Shown: piece by piece, positions 24,167 through 32,348 of the stretch | Layout of the letters: each line of letters opens with the position of its first letter | How positions within the stretch are numbered: position 1 is the first letter of the stretch | Assembly: GCF_026339955.1 (NCBI RefSeq) | Contig: NZ_JAPEPW010000001.1 | Coordinates: forward strand, 5,265,001 to 5,329,000 | Length of the DNA stretch: 64,000 nucleotides | Reading direction: 5' to 3' | Source of the DNA: Streptomyces sp. NBC_01549 | GTDB taxonomy: Bacteria > Actinomycetota > Actinomycetes > Streptomycetales > Streptomycetaceae | Program-made: the position numbers and the translations under genes | Notes under the pieces: generated by a model | The model's input: the letters and a program-made list of their open reading frames with translations, nothing else | What the model was told of the DNA's origin: nothing | Databases searched by the model: none

Positions 24167-24187
24167 GGTCCGATCAATGGTCGGACC
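24167..24187 (+). terminator. Short hairpin after thiE
   Basis: GGTCCGA and TCGGACC form a perfect 7-base stem with a 7-base loop, 36 bases after the thiE stop. It may be a weak terminator, or part of the metF control region given its GGACC/GGACA half-sites. Confidence 0.35.
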
Positions 24188-24254
24188 GCTTGTCCCACAG
24201 GTGTCCGAGGGGTGGACAAGAACTCGACAAATCGGACAATTGTCGTCGGTTCGG

Positions 24255-24283
24255 TTGGGTGACCGCCGCCCCCTGACTAACCT
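24255..24283 (+). promoter_or_regulatory. metF promoter for a leaderless transcript
   Basis: TTGGGT (24255-24260) and TAACCT (24278-24283) with a 17-base spacer, followed by six bases and then ATG 24290. Transcription should start at the ATG. The palindrome GACAATTGTC (24235-24244) sits just upstream of the -35. Confidence 0.6.
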
Positions 24284-24289
24284 GCGAGT

Positions 24290-25213
24290 ATGGCCCTCGG
24301 ATCTGCTTCCACCAGGACTGATCGCGCACGCACCGTGCGCGACATGCTCGCCACCGGCAAGGCGACGTACTCGTTCGAGTTCTCCGCGCCGAAAACCCCC
24401 AAGGGCGAGCGGAACCTGTGGAACGCGCTGCGCCGCGTCGAGGCCGTCGCCCCCGACTTCGTCTCCGTCACCTACGGTGCCGGTGGCTCCACCCGCGCGG
24501 GCACGGTCAAGGAGACCGAGCAGATCGTCGCCGACACGACGCTCACCCCGGTCGCCCACCTCACCGCGGTCAACCACTCCATCGCCGAACTGCGCAACAT
24601 CATCGGTCAGTACGCCGACGCCGGTATCCGGAACATGCTCGCGGTCCGCGGCGATCCGCCCGGCGACCCGATGGGCGAGTGGGTCCCGCACCCCCAGGGC
24701 CTGACCTACGCCGCCGAACTCGTCCGTCTCATCAAGGAGTCCGGCGACTTCTGTGTCGGCGTCGCCGCGTTCCCCGAGATGCACCCCCGCTCCGCGGACT
24801 GGGACGTGGACGTCGCGCACTTCGTGGACAAGTGCCGGGCCGGCGCGGACTACGCGATCACCCAGATGTTCTTCCAGTCCGATTCGTATCTGCGCCTGCG
24901 TGACCGGGTGGTGGCCGCGGGATGTACGACGCCGGTCATCCCGGAAGTCATGCCGGTGACAAGTGTGAAGATGCTGGAACGACTTCCGAAGCTCAGCAAC
25001 GCTTCATTCCCGGACGTCCTGAAAGAGCGGATCCTCACAGCCAAAGACGATCCGGCGGCTGTACGCTCCATTGGCATCGAGTTCGCAACGGAGTTCTGCG
25101 CGAGGCTGCTGGACGAGGGAGTCCCCGGTCTGCACTTCATCACGCTCAACAACTCCACGGCGACGCTGGAAATCTACGAGAATCTGGGCCTGCACCACCC
25201 GCAGCAGGCCTAG
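24290..25213 (+). CDS. metF: Methylenetetrahydrofolate reductase
   Basis: Reduces 5,10-methylenetetrahydrofolate to 5-methyltetrahydrofolate for methionine synthesis. A 307-residue FAD TIM barrel of normal bacterial length: YSFEFSAPKTPKGERNLW at the N-terminus with the catalytic Glu, FVSVTYGAGGSTR, VAHLTAVNHSIAELRNII, MLAVRGDPPGDP, VAAFPEMHPRS, ADYAITQMFFQSDSYLRLRD, PVIPEVMPVTS and GLHFITLNNSTATLEIYENLGL at the C-terminus. ATG 24290 has no ribosome binding site and fits a leaderless message. An upstream cluster of GGACA/TGTCC half-sites suggests control by a dimeric regulator, not identified here. Confidence 0.96.
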   Translation: MALGSASTRTDRARTVRDMLATGKATYSFEFSAPKTPKGERNLWNALRRVEAVAPDFVSVTYGAGGSTRAGTVKETEQIVADTTLTPVAHLTAVNHSIAELRNIIGQYADAGIRNMLAVRGDPPGDPMGEWVPHPQGLTYAAELVRLIKESGDFCVGVAAFPEMHPRSADWDVDVAHFVDKCRAGADYAITQMFFQSDSYLRLRDRVVAAGCTTPVIPEVMPVTSVKMLERLPKLSNASFPDVLKERILTAKDDPAAVRSIGIEFATEFCARLLDEGVPGLHFITLNNSTATLEIYENLGLHHPQQA

Positions 25214-25269
25214 ACCGGTCGCACCCACGTACGACACACTGCGTAGCGGCCACTGGGAGAGGGGCGTAC

Positions 25270-26280
25270 ATGGGCTGGACGGTCCTCTATATCGCGTTCG
25301 GTGTCGTCGCACTGTGGCTGCTCGGCGAGGTGCTGCTGCAGTACAAGGCGCGGCTGCGTTGGCGGCTGCTCGCGTTCGTCGGCTTCCTCGGTGTCGTCTT
25401 CGGCGTGCTGATCCCTTCGGTGATCGTCATCGCGCTCGGCGCGGCGGCCTTCGCGGTCGGCCAGACCTACGTCACCCTGTCGTTCCGCCGCGGCTTCGCG
25501 GAGGGCTGGGCCGTGGGCAACCGTCAGGGTGCCGACAGCGGCGCCGGCAAGGGCTTCGGCAAGAGCAAGCGCCGCCGTGGTGAGGACGACCAGGACCTGG
25601 GGCCGGAGGTCTCCGGCCTCGAAACGGCCGAGGGTTCCGAGGCCATGGCCGAAGCACCGGTCCGCAGCGCGGCGTACCTCCAGGACGACGACTACGCCCG
25701 CGACGACGACGTGTTCTCGCCCGCGCAGTCCGACCGGTTCATGCAGCCCGGCTCCGGCCACCAGGGGGCCGCCGAGAGCACCGCCGTGTACGAGCCCCAG
25801 CCCCTGCCCGACGACACCGGCTCGTACGGCGTCTACAGCGCCACCGCCTACGCGGCCGCCACCGATCAGTCCTACGCCGCCGCTGCCCAGTCCCAGGACC
25901 AGCAGGCCTACGCGTACGACGGCTACTCGACCGGCTACGACGAGCAGCAGTACGGCTACGACAACAGCCAGCAGCAGTACGCCGCCTACTCCGACCCGTA
26001 CACCGGCACGCAGACCTACGGCGGAGCCTCGTACGACACGACCTACGGCGGCGGCGACCAGCAGTACACGCAGCAGCAGGCCTACGGCCAGGACCAGTAC
26101 GCCACCAACGGCTACGCCGGGGAAACCCAGACCCCGGCCGGCGGTGTCTGGGTCCCGCAGCAGCGCAGCACCGACGACCCCTACGGTGGTGAACTCCCGC
26201 CGGAGCAGCCCTACCCGTACCAGGACAACGGCAACGGAAACGCCAACGGCGCCGGGTACGACGAGCGGTACCGATACTGA
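25270..26280 (+). CDS. Membrane protein with Tyr/Gln-rich low-complexity cytosolic or surface tail
   Basis: A 336-residue protein. Two N-terminal hydrophobic helices (about 4-22 and 40-70: WTVLYIAFGVVALWLLGEVLLQ and LLAFVGFLGVVFGVLIPSVIVIALG) are followed by a short basic segment (GKGFGKSKRRRGED). The last roughly 190 residues are strongly biased to Tyr, Gln, Ala, Asp and Gly, with many irregular QQ-Y and YG-Y-D units, e.g. DEQQYGYDNSQQQYA and GGGDQQYTQQQAYGQ. No enzyme motif is visible. By the positive-inside rule the basic segment, and hence the tail, is probably cytosolic. ATG 25270 follows GAGAGGGGCG. I do not recognise a characterised family; similar proteins are common hypothetical proteins in Streptomyces. 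Confidence 0.82.
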   Translation: MGWTVLYIAFGVVALWLLGEVLLQYKARLRWRLLAFVGFLGVVFGVLIPSVIVIALGAAAFAVGQTYVTLSFRRGFAEGWAVGNRQGADSGAGKGFGKSKRRRGEDDQDLGPEVSGLETAEGSEAMAEAPVRSAAYLQDDDYARDDDVFSPAQSDRFMQPGSGHQGAAESTAVYEPQPLPDDTGSYGVYSATAYAAATDQSYAAAAQSQDQQAYAYDGYSTGYDEQQYGYDNSQQQYAAYSDPYTGTQTYGGASYDTTYGGGDQQYTQQQAYGQDQYATNGYAGETQTPAGGVWVPQQRSTDDPYGGELPPEQPYPYQDNGNGNANGAGYDERYRY

Positions 26281-26305
26281 AGGCCGACCTCCCCGGGCGG
26301 CCTTC
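26279..26305. terminator. Bidirectional hairpin between convergent genes
   Basis: GAAGGCCG and CGGCCTTC form an 8-base stem overlapping the stop codon region of the Tyr/Gln-rich protein gene and lying 15 bases past the stop of the convergent CrtI-like gene. Confidence 0.55.
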
Positions 26306-26320
26306 GGCACACCGGTGCGC

Positions 26321-27814
26321 TCACTGAGAGCCCCGGAACTCCGGTCCCTCCACGATCAACCCGGACACCAGGGCGCCCGACATGCCCGCGTGCGGGAGGC
26401 CACCGCCCGGGTGGGCCCAGCCGCCGACCGCGAACAGCCCCTGCGTACGGGTGGTGTTCGGCGCGTGCAGCAGCCGCCCGTCCGCCGCGGCGAGCGCCGG
26501 TGCGGGGACGGCGCCGCCCGCCGCGCCCGTCTCCCGCGCGATGTCGGCCGGGGTGCGGACCTCGTGCCACAGCAGACGGTCGCGCAGGCCCGGTATCGCG
26601 CGCTCGGCGACGCCGAACACCCCCTCCACGTCCGCCTCGGACACCGGCAGGCCGGACGGCACGGTGACGCTCAACGTGACCGCCTCGTGCCCCGCGTCCG
26701 GCGCGAGGGCGGGGTCGTCCGGGCGCGACACCGTCACGGTGGGCGAGGAGGGCAACCCCGGACGCTCACCGAAGAGCCGGTCCAACTCCTCGGCACGGTC
26801 CGCCGCGTGCACCACCGTCCGATGTGCCACCCCCTCGGGACGCCCTCCACGCAGCGCCAGCAGCACGGTCAGCCGACTCGGCGCCCCGCGCTGCGGCGCG
26901 ACCTCGTCACCGCCCCGTAGCGCCGTCCCGGGGACCAGGGCGTCCAGCACTCCGGGCGCGACACCGGCGACCACGAAGTCCGCGTCCGCGACCTCGCCGT
27001 CGGCCAGCTCCACACCCGCCGCCCGGCCGTCCTTCTCGACGATCCGCTCGACCGGGGTCCCGAAGCGGAACTCCACCCTGCGGGCCACGCACCGCTCGTA
27101 CACCGCGCGCGCCAACTCCCGTATGCCGCCGCGCACATACCAGGTGCCGAAGGCGTGCTCCATGTACGGCAGCACGGCCGCGCTCGCCGGGGTGGCGCGC
27201 GGATCGAGCCCGTAGGCGAGGGCGTGGCACTCCAGCAGGGCCGTGAGGCGCGGGTCGCGCAGCTCCCAGGCGCCGACCTCGGCGAGGGTCGTGGCGCGGC
27301 GGGTGCGCAGCAGCTTCTTGTGCGGCACCGAGGGGTAGGGCTCGCGCTCGGCGAGCACCGACCAGTTCGGCCACAGCGGCTCCTCCAGGAGCGGTCTGCG
27401 GGTGCGGTCCCAGGCCTCGCGCGCCCGCACCAGGAAGTCGCCCCACCGTGCGCCCGCGCCCGCCCCGAGCGCCTCGTCGAGGGCGGTGACGACGCCCGCG
27501 CGCGAGGCGTTGGGCAGAGCTACCTCCGTGCCGTCGGCGAACACATGCCGCGAGGACGGGTCCACCTGGACCAGCTCGACGCACGCCTCCAGCGGCTCCT
27601 TGCCCGTCTTGACGAACAGATCGCGGTAGACCGCGGGCAGCGGGAGCAGCCCCGGGCCCGTGTCGAACACGAAGCCGTCGCGCTCGAAGCGGCGCACCGC
27701 CCCGCCGTACGTCTCCGCACGCTCGTACACCACCACCCGGTGGCCCGCGACGGCCAGCCGGGCGGCGGCCGCCATCGCGCCCATCCCGGCGCCGATCACC
27801 GTAATCCGTCCCAT
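26321..27814 (-). CDS. CrtI-like FAD-dependent oxidoreductase (phytoene-dehydrogenase-related)
   Basis: A 497-residue flavoprotein. The N-terminus has the dinucleotide-binding motif ITVIGAGMGAMAAAARLAVAGHRVVVYERAETYGGAVRRFERDGF and FDTGPGLLPLP, the pattern of CrtI-type desaturases and related amine oxidases. The C-terminus has the second FAD segment LFAVGGWAHPGGGLPHAGMSGALVSG. There are no crtB, crtE or other carotenoid genes beside it, so a carotenoid substrate is not supported; this is probably one of the orphan Streptomyces paralogues. ATG 27814 (MGRITVIGAG) is the natural start. It may be cotranscribed with the DUF4126 gene 45 bases upstream. Confidence 0.85.
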   Translation of the reverse strand: MGRITVIGAGMGAMAAAARLAVAGHRVVVYERAETYGGAVRRFERDGFVFDTGPGLLPLPAVYRDLFVKTGKEPLEACVELVQVDPSSRHVFADGTEVALPNASRAGVVTALDEALGAGAGARWGDFLVRAREAWDRTRRPLLEEPLWPNWSVLAEREPYPSVPHKKLLRTRRATTLAEVGAWELRDPRLTALLECHALAYGLDPRATPASAAVLPYMEHAFGTWYVRGGIRELARAVYERCVARRVEFRFGTPVERIVEKDGRAAGVELADGEVADADFVVAGVAPGVLDALVPGTALRGGDEVAPQRGAPSRLTVLLALRGGRPEGVAHRTVVHAADRAEELDRLFGERPGLPSSPTVTVSRPDDPALAPDAGHEAVTLSVTVPSGLPVSEADVEGVFGVAERAIPGLRDRLLWHEVRTPADIARETGAAGGAVPAPALAAADGRLLHAPNTTRTQGLFAVGGWAHPGGGLPHAGMSGALVSGLIVEGPEFRGSQ

Positions 27815-27859
27815 GCCGGCGACTTTATCGGCCGCCACCGACAACCCGGCCCGCGGTGC

Positions 27860-28474
27860 TCAGTCGGGCGGCCGTCCCACCCGCTCGGCCATGTGTTTCT
27901 CCTCGCGGCGCTGGGCCCTGCGGCGCAGGAACCGGCGGATCCGTGAGATCAGGAAGAAGAGCGCCAGCAGCCCCGCGAGCAGCAGCACGCCCGCGATGAT
28001 CGCCGCGGCCTCGGGGTGGAACATCGCGAAGGTCAGGATCCCGGCGACCCCGAGATCCTCGGCGGTGCTCATGACGAAGTTGCTGAACGGTTCCGGCGAG
28101 GTGTTGATCGCCATCCGCGTCCCGGCCTTGACCGTGTGGCTCGCCAGCGCCGTCGAACCGCCGATCGCGCCCGCGGCCAGATCGGAGAGCGAGCCGCTCT
28201 GCCCGGCGAGCAGCGCCCCCACCCAGGCTCCCGCCACCGGCCGGATCACGGTGTGCACCGAGTCCCACACCGAGTCCACGTACGGGATCTTGTCGGCGAC
28301 CGCCTCGCACAGGAAGAGAACGCCCGCTGTGATCAGGATCTCAGGGCGCTGCAGGGACTCCGGGACGTCGTCGCTCAGACCGGTCGCTCCGAAGACGCCG
28401 AGGAGCAGCACCACCGCGTACGCGTTGATGCCGCTGGCCCAGCCGCTGGTGAAGACCAGGGGGAGTACGGACAC
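27860..28474 (-). CDS. DUF4126 membrane protein
   Basis: A 204-residue protein with four to five hydrophobic helices and the DUF4126 pattern: an N-terminal SGWASGINAYAVVLLLGVFG segment, an internal repeat-like DKIPYVDSVWDSVHTVIRPVAGA, AGAIGGSTALASHTVKAGTRMAIN and a last helix AAIIAGVLLLAGLLALFFLI. It ends in a basic cytosolic tail (RIRRFLRRRAQRREEK). Function unknown. The start is taken as GTG 28474; on the minus strand a TACGAT hexamer lies seven bases before it, which would give a leaderless message, and residues further upstream are not protein-like. Confidence 0.82.
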   Translation of the reverse strand: MSVLPLVFTSGWASGINAYAVVLLLGVFGATGLSDDVPESLQRPEILITAGVLFLCEAVADKIPYVDSVWDSVHTVIRPVAGAWVGALLAGQSGSLSDLAAGAIGGSTALASHTVKAGTRMAINTSPEPFSNFVMSTAEDLGVAGILTFAMFHPEAAAIIAGVLLLAGLLALFFLISRIRRFLRRRAQRREEKHMAERVGRPPD

Positions 28475-28859
28475 GGACGCGATCGTAACCAGTCGACGAC
28501 AGTGCGTCCTGGGGATGAGTGCGTACGACTGAGTATCCGTACCTAGTGAGTGAGATGAGTACGCGCGCGGATGGGCCCGACCTGCGCGAACGAGAGAGTG
28601 GAGGCACGGAAGGGGGCGCGGCTCCGGCACCGCCGACACGGGGCGGCGGAACGGTCCTCGCGCCCTTGGCCGCTCCTTCCGCCGACTCCGTCGGCGGGAG
28701 TGAGGCACGGGGGAACCCGGGGGACGACCGAACGGGGCCCAACGGGGGAAACAACGGGGGAGCACGGCGAAGCGCCGGTTCGAGGTGGCCCGCGGGGGAC
28801 GCGGCCACCTCGGACCGGCGCTTCGCCGTGCTCTGTTTTCCCTGCCGCCCCCGCGGAGC
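28475..28859. other. 385-base intergenic region with one very long hairpin
   Basis: Separates the DUF4126 gene from the TetR gene, both on the minus strand. I see no credible gene on either strand; the open frames here are arginine/glycine-rich shadows without ribosome binding sites. It holds the likely DUF4126 promoter (near 28480), a partial MacR-like box (28530-28545) and the long hairpin at 28760-28833. Confidence 0.6.
28760..28833. terminator. Very long hairpin downstream of the TetR gene
   Basis: A 31-base-pair stem with a single T/G mismatch: 28760-28779 pairs with 28814-28833, and 28781-28790 pairs with 28803-28812, around a 12-base loop. It is followed on the plus strand by TGTTTTCC. 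It starts 27 bases beyond the TetR stop and most simply ends that operon. Confidence 0.7.
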
Positions 28860-29492
28860 TCACCGGTTGCCGCTCACGCGCCCCTGGAGCAGCCGCGACA
28901 GCGCCGCGTGGACGTCGTCCAGGGAACGCTCGGGCTGGAAGGCCTGCCAGTCCAGGGCGGCCACCAGGACCATCCCGACCAGCGCGGCGGCCGTCAGCGG
29001 AATGTCGATCTCGTCGCTGAGCTCGCTGTTCGCCACCCCTTCGCGCAGCACGCCCTCGACGACCGCGACCGCCTCCTGCCGGACCACCATGAGCGTGGAC
29101 TGCCAGGCACGGTTGGTGCGCCAGAGCTCGGCCACGTAGAGCTGGGTGAAGGCGGGGTAGCGGTTGATGAAGGCGAGCCCGGCCCTGATCATCGCGTCCA
29201 GCGCGTCGACCTTGGTGCCGCCGTCCCGCTCGGTGCGCTCCGCGGCCTCCCGCAGGGAGGCGGTGAGGAGTCCCACGCCGTGCCGCAGTAGCTCCTCGAA
29301 GAGGACGGACTTGCTCGCGAAGTTGTAGTAGACCGTGCCTTTCGCGACCCCGGCCCGCTCGGCGATCTCGTCGACGGTGGTGGCGGAGAATCCCTGTTCC
29401 GCGATGAGAGTGACCGCCGCCTCGTAGAGCTTCTGCCGGGTCGCCTCGCGACGGCCGCCGCCTGCCGTGGTGCTGCTGCTTTCCATGGCCAT
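28860..29492 (-). CDS. TetR-family transcriptional repressor of the exporter operon
   Basis: About 210 residues. The N-terminal helix-turn-helix (about 12-60) reads REATRQKLYEAAVTLIAEQGFSATTVDEIAERAGVAKGTVYYNFASKSVLFEELL, a textbook TetR domain. The C-terminal ligand and dimerisation domain is helical (FINRYPAFTQLYVAELWRTNRAW). It is the last gene of an operon after an ATPase and a YhgE/Pip permease, starting 5 bases after the permease stop (ATG 29492, or ATG 29486). Cotranscription with the exporter plus a TetR-type palindrome in the operon promoter suggests autorepression lifted by a compound that the exporter handles. Confidence 0.92.
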   Translation of the reverse strand: MAMESSSTTAGGGRREATRQKLYEAAVTLIAEQGFSATTVDEIAERAGVAKGTVYYNFASKSVLFEELLRHGVGLLTASLREAAERTERDGGTKVDALDAMIRAGLAFINRYPAFTQLYVAELWRTNRAWQSTLMVVRQEAVAVVEGVLREGVANSELSDEIDIPLTAAALVGMVLVAALDWQAFQPERSLDDVHAALSRLLQGRVSGNR

Positions 29493-29497
29493 GATTG

Positions 29498-31582
29498 TCA
29501 CAGGCTCAGCTCGGGGTGCAGACGGTCGAGGGTCCACACCTGTTTGCGGTGTGCCGACAGGGCGGTGAGCGCGAGCGCGCCCGCGGTGAACGCCGCGAGG
29601 ACGGCGCACGCCTGCCAGACCGGTCCGAGGCCGCCGCCCGTGATGAGCCTGCGGAGGGCCTCGACGACGTAACTCATCGGCAAGAAGGGGTGGATCGCGT
29701 TGAAGAAGCCCGGACTGGTCTGGACGGGGTAGGTGCCGCCCGCCGAGGTCAGTTGGAGCATCAGGAGGGCGAGCACGAGGATCCGGCCCGCCGCTCCGAA
29801 GCGTGCGTTCAGCCACTGCACGAGCGCCGCGAAGCACGCCGTCACCAAGCACAGGAAGCCGACGGTCCCGGCCGCCCGCACCATCTCCAGGCCGATCGCC
29901 CAGTGCAGCACGGACATCAGGGCCACCGTCTGGAGCACGCCCAGGGCGGCCACCGGCAGCCAGCCCGCCAGCGCGACGCGCCAGGCCGAGGCACCCACCG
30001 CGAGAGCGCGCCGGTTCAGCGGCTGGATCAGCATGTAGGCCACCATCGCGCCCACCCACAGGGACAGCGGAATGAAGTACGGGGCGAAGCCGGTGCCGTA
30101 GTTGGGCGCCTTGTGCAGGTCCTTGGAGGCGAGCTTGACCGGGTCGGCCATGACCTGGGTGCGCAGGTCGCGGTCCTGCCGGTCGTAGTCGGGGATCTGC
30201 CCGGCGCCGTCGTGCAGTCCGCCGGCGAGCTGCCCGGAGCCGCCGACTAGCTTGTACATGCCCTCGTCGAGGGTGCTCGCGCCCGTCTTCAGCTCGCCGA
30301 CACCCGTGTCGAGGTCCGCCGCGCCGGTCCTGGCCGTGCCGAGCCCGGCGCGCAGCTTCTTGGCCCCCGTGGCGACCTTCTCGGCGCCCTCGTTCAGCTT
30401 GTCGACCTTGGAGACGGCGTCGGCGAGGTCTTCGGAGAGGTGCGGCGAGCGGTCGGCGAGGGCCTGGGCCTGCTTCTGCAGGGTGCCCAGGTTCTTGTCG
30501 AGCCGGTCGAGATCGCCGTTCTGGTCGCCGATGAGCGTGTTCACGTCGTCGGCGACCTCGGCCACGTCCGCGGCCGCCTGCCGGGCCTTCTTCAGGTCGG
30601 GGCACGCGGCGTCGGGCACCGGCAGGGTCTCGCAGCGCGCCCTGTAGACGGCGTTCAGCGCGTCGGACGCCGTGTGGGCGCCCTTGGCGGCGGCCGGGGC
30701 CGTCTTCACCAGGGTGTCGAGGTTGTGGCGGATCCCCGCGGCGGAGTCGGCGACGAGGCGGGCCGTGTCGCCGATCGACTTCTCGTTGTCCTTCAGGAAC
30801 GGGCCCACCTTGTCGGCGACCCCGTTGACCTTGTCGGCCAGCGCCTGCGTGCCGTCGGCCACCTGCCGCGAGCCGTCCGCCAGGTCGCCCGCGCCCTTGT
30901 CGAGCTTCCTCAGGCCCCCGGAGAGCTTGCCACTGCCCTCCTTGGCGTCCTTGAGACCGTCGGCGAGGTCCTCGGAGCCCTTCCGCGCCCGGCTGATCCC
31001 GCCGCTGAGCTTGTCGGCCCCCTTGGCGGCCTTCTCGGTCGCCCCGTGGATGTCCGAGAACGAGATGAAGATCTTGTCGAGGAACGACCGCGAGGCCTTC
31101 GTGGACGCCGCCGTGCGCACCTCGCCGAACACCGTCCGCGAGATCTGCCCGACGATGTAGTTGTTCGCGTCGTTCGTGCGCACCTGGAGGGCGCCCGTCT
31201 GCGGTGCCTCTCCGGAGCTGGAGGCGATCCTCCTGCTGAAGTCGGACGGCATGGTCAGCGACAGGTAGTACGTGCCGTCCTCGACGCCCCGGCGGGCCTC
31301 GGCCGCGTTCACCTCGTGCCACTCGAAGGTGTCGCTGTCGCGCAGCCCCTTGGTGATGTCCTCGCCCGCCGAGAGCTTCTTGCCCGCGACGCTCGCTCCC
31401 TTGTCATCGTTCACGAGCGCCACGGGGATACGGTCCAGGCGGCCGTACGGGTCCCAGAACGACCACAGGTAGAGGGCGCCGTACAACAGCGGCAGCAACA
31501 GGAGCGCGGCCAGCGCGGCGCGCGGGAGCTTGCCCCGGCCGAAGCGCCTGAGCTCAAGAGCGGCCAGTCTCGGCGAGCGCAT
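29498..31582 (-). CDS. YhgE/Pip-family ABC-2-type permease
   Basis: A 694-residue membrane protein of the phage-infection-protein/YhgE family. One membrane helix near residue 25 (ALAALLLLPLLYGALYLW) leads to the hallmark FWDPYGRLDRIPVALVNDDKG. A long extracellular region follows (about 60-500), rich in alanine coiled-coil heptads with repeated ADKLSGG/SGKLSGG/ADGSRQVADG-type motifs. A C-terminal set of five membrane helices (about 510-680) begins FIPLSLWVGAMVAYMLIQPL. The start ATG 31582 lies inside the ATPase gene (29-base overlap), so the two are translated together. Probably exports a hydrophobic or cell-envelope compound; the substrate is unknown. Confidence 0.9.
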   Translation of the reverse strand: MRSPRLAALELRRFGRGKLPRAALAALLLLPLLYGALYLWSFWDPYGRLDRIPVALVNDDKGASVAGKKLSAGEDITKGLRDSDTFEWHEVNAAEARRGVEDGTYYLSLTMPSDFSRRIASSSGEAPQTGALQVRTNDANNYIVGQISRTVFGEVRTAASTKASRSFLDKIFISFSDIHGATEKAAKGADKLSGGISRARKGSEDLADGLKDAKEGSGKLSGGLRKLDKGAGDLADGSRQVADGTQALADKVNGVADKVGPFLKDNEKSIGDTARLVADSAAGIRHNLDTLVKTAPAAAKGAHTASDALNAVYRARCETLPVPDAACPDLKKARQAAADVAEVADDVNTLIGDQNGDLDRLDKNLGTLQKQAQALADRSPHLSEDLADAVSKVDKLNEGAEKVATGAKKLRAGLGTARTGAADLDTGVGELKTGASTLDEGMYKLVGGSGQLAGGLHDGAGQIPDYDRQDRDLRTQVMADPVKLASKDLHKAPNYGTGFAPYFIPLSLWVGAMVAYMLIQPLNRRALAVGASAWRVALAGWLPVAALGVLQTVALMSVLHWAIGLEMVRAAGTVGFLCLVTACFAALVQWLNARFGAAGRILVLALLMLQLTSAGGTYPVQTSPGFFNAIHPFLPMSYVVEALRRLITGGGLGPVWQACAVLAAFTAGALALTALSAHRKQVWTLDRLHPELSL

Positions 31583-32327
31583 CGGCCGTCTCCTTGTCGT
31601 CGGTCTCGCTGGTGTGGTCGGCCTGGCCGGTGGACACGAGGACGGCCCCCTCGGGGGCCTCGCTGCACACCGCCACGACCGTGGTGCCCGACTGGGCGAT
31701 CGACTTCAACAGGGCCCAGATCTCGGCCCGTTCGGCGTCCGACAGCTTGAGGTCGGTGTCGTCGACGCCGAGCAGCCCCGGGCGGCCGACGAGAGCCAGT
31801 GCGACGGACAGCCGCAGGGCTTCGAGGCGTTCCAGGTCACGTACGGCGGTCCGGGAGCCCTTGGGCAGGGCCTCCCGGTCCAGGCCGGCGGCGGCCAGCG
31901 CGGAGTCGATCCGCAGCTTCCCCTCGGCCGCCCGCTCGCTGCGCGGACGCACCAGTCCGCGCAGCGAGTTCTTCAGGGAACCCTCGAACCGCCGCTGCAG
32001 CAGCGCCCGTTCGAGCAGGTGCTCCCCGACGGTCAGGGCGGGGTCCAGGTCGGTGACACCCGGGACATGGGCGAGCGCGCCGGCGCGGCGCACCGCGGCC
32101 ATCTGCCGCGGCAGCGTCGCCCCGCCCACGGTGGCCGCCCCCTCGGTGGAGCGCATCCGGCCCGAGAGCGCGAGCAGCAGACACGTACGGCCCGAGCCGG
32201 ACGGCCCCTCGATCGCGATCAGCGAGCCGGGCTCCGCATCGACACCGATCCCTCGGAACGCCCAGCCGCGAGGGCCCTGGAGTCCGAAGTCCCTGGCCGT
32301 GACACCGAGTCCGCGCGGACCGTCCAC
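31554..32327 (-). CDS. ABC transporter ATP-binding protein of the YhgE/Pip exporter
   Basis: About 257 residues. The Walker A loop is IEGPSGSGRTCLLLALSG, with Arg in place of the usual Lys (GxSGSGR-T). The Walker B region LLGVDDTDLKLS lacks the usual hydrophobic-D-E pair, and the ABC signature LSGGQ is not clear (RDLERLEALRLSVALALVG occupies its place). The protein is therefore a divergent, possibly weakly active, ABC ATPase typical of partners of YhgE/Pip permeases in Streptomyces. GTG 32327 is chosen with GGGGATGGGGAC upstream; a longer form would run into the operator. First gene of a three-gene operon with the permease and TetR repressor. Confidence 0.82.
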   Translation of the reverse strand: MDGPRGLGVTARDFGLQGPRGWAFRGIGVDAEPGSLIAIEGPSGSGRTCLLLALSGRMRSTEGAATVGGATLPRQMAAVRRAGALAHVPGVTDLDPALTVGEHLLERALLQRRFEGSLKNSLRGLVRPRSERAAEGKLRIDSALAAAGLDREALPKGSRTAVRDLERLEALRLSVALALVGRPGLLGVDDTDLKLSDAERAEIWALLKSIAQSGTTVVAVCSEAPEGAVLVSTGQADHTSETDDKETADALAETGRS

Positions 32328-32348
32328 AGCGTCCCCATCCCCTGAACA

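Noticed and set aside
28519..29139. Plus-strand frame across the DUF4126-TetR gap
   Set aside because: Reads through the long hairpin and into the antisense of the TetR gene; Gly/Arg/Pro-rich; no ribosome binding site.
29493..31322. TetR gene extended upstream through the permease gene in another frame
   Set aside because: The extension is a Gly/Arg-rich shadow of the permease. A TetR domain starts normally at 29492 or 29486, so no fusion exists.
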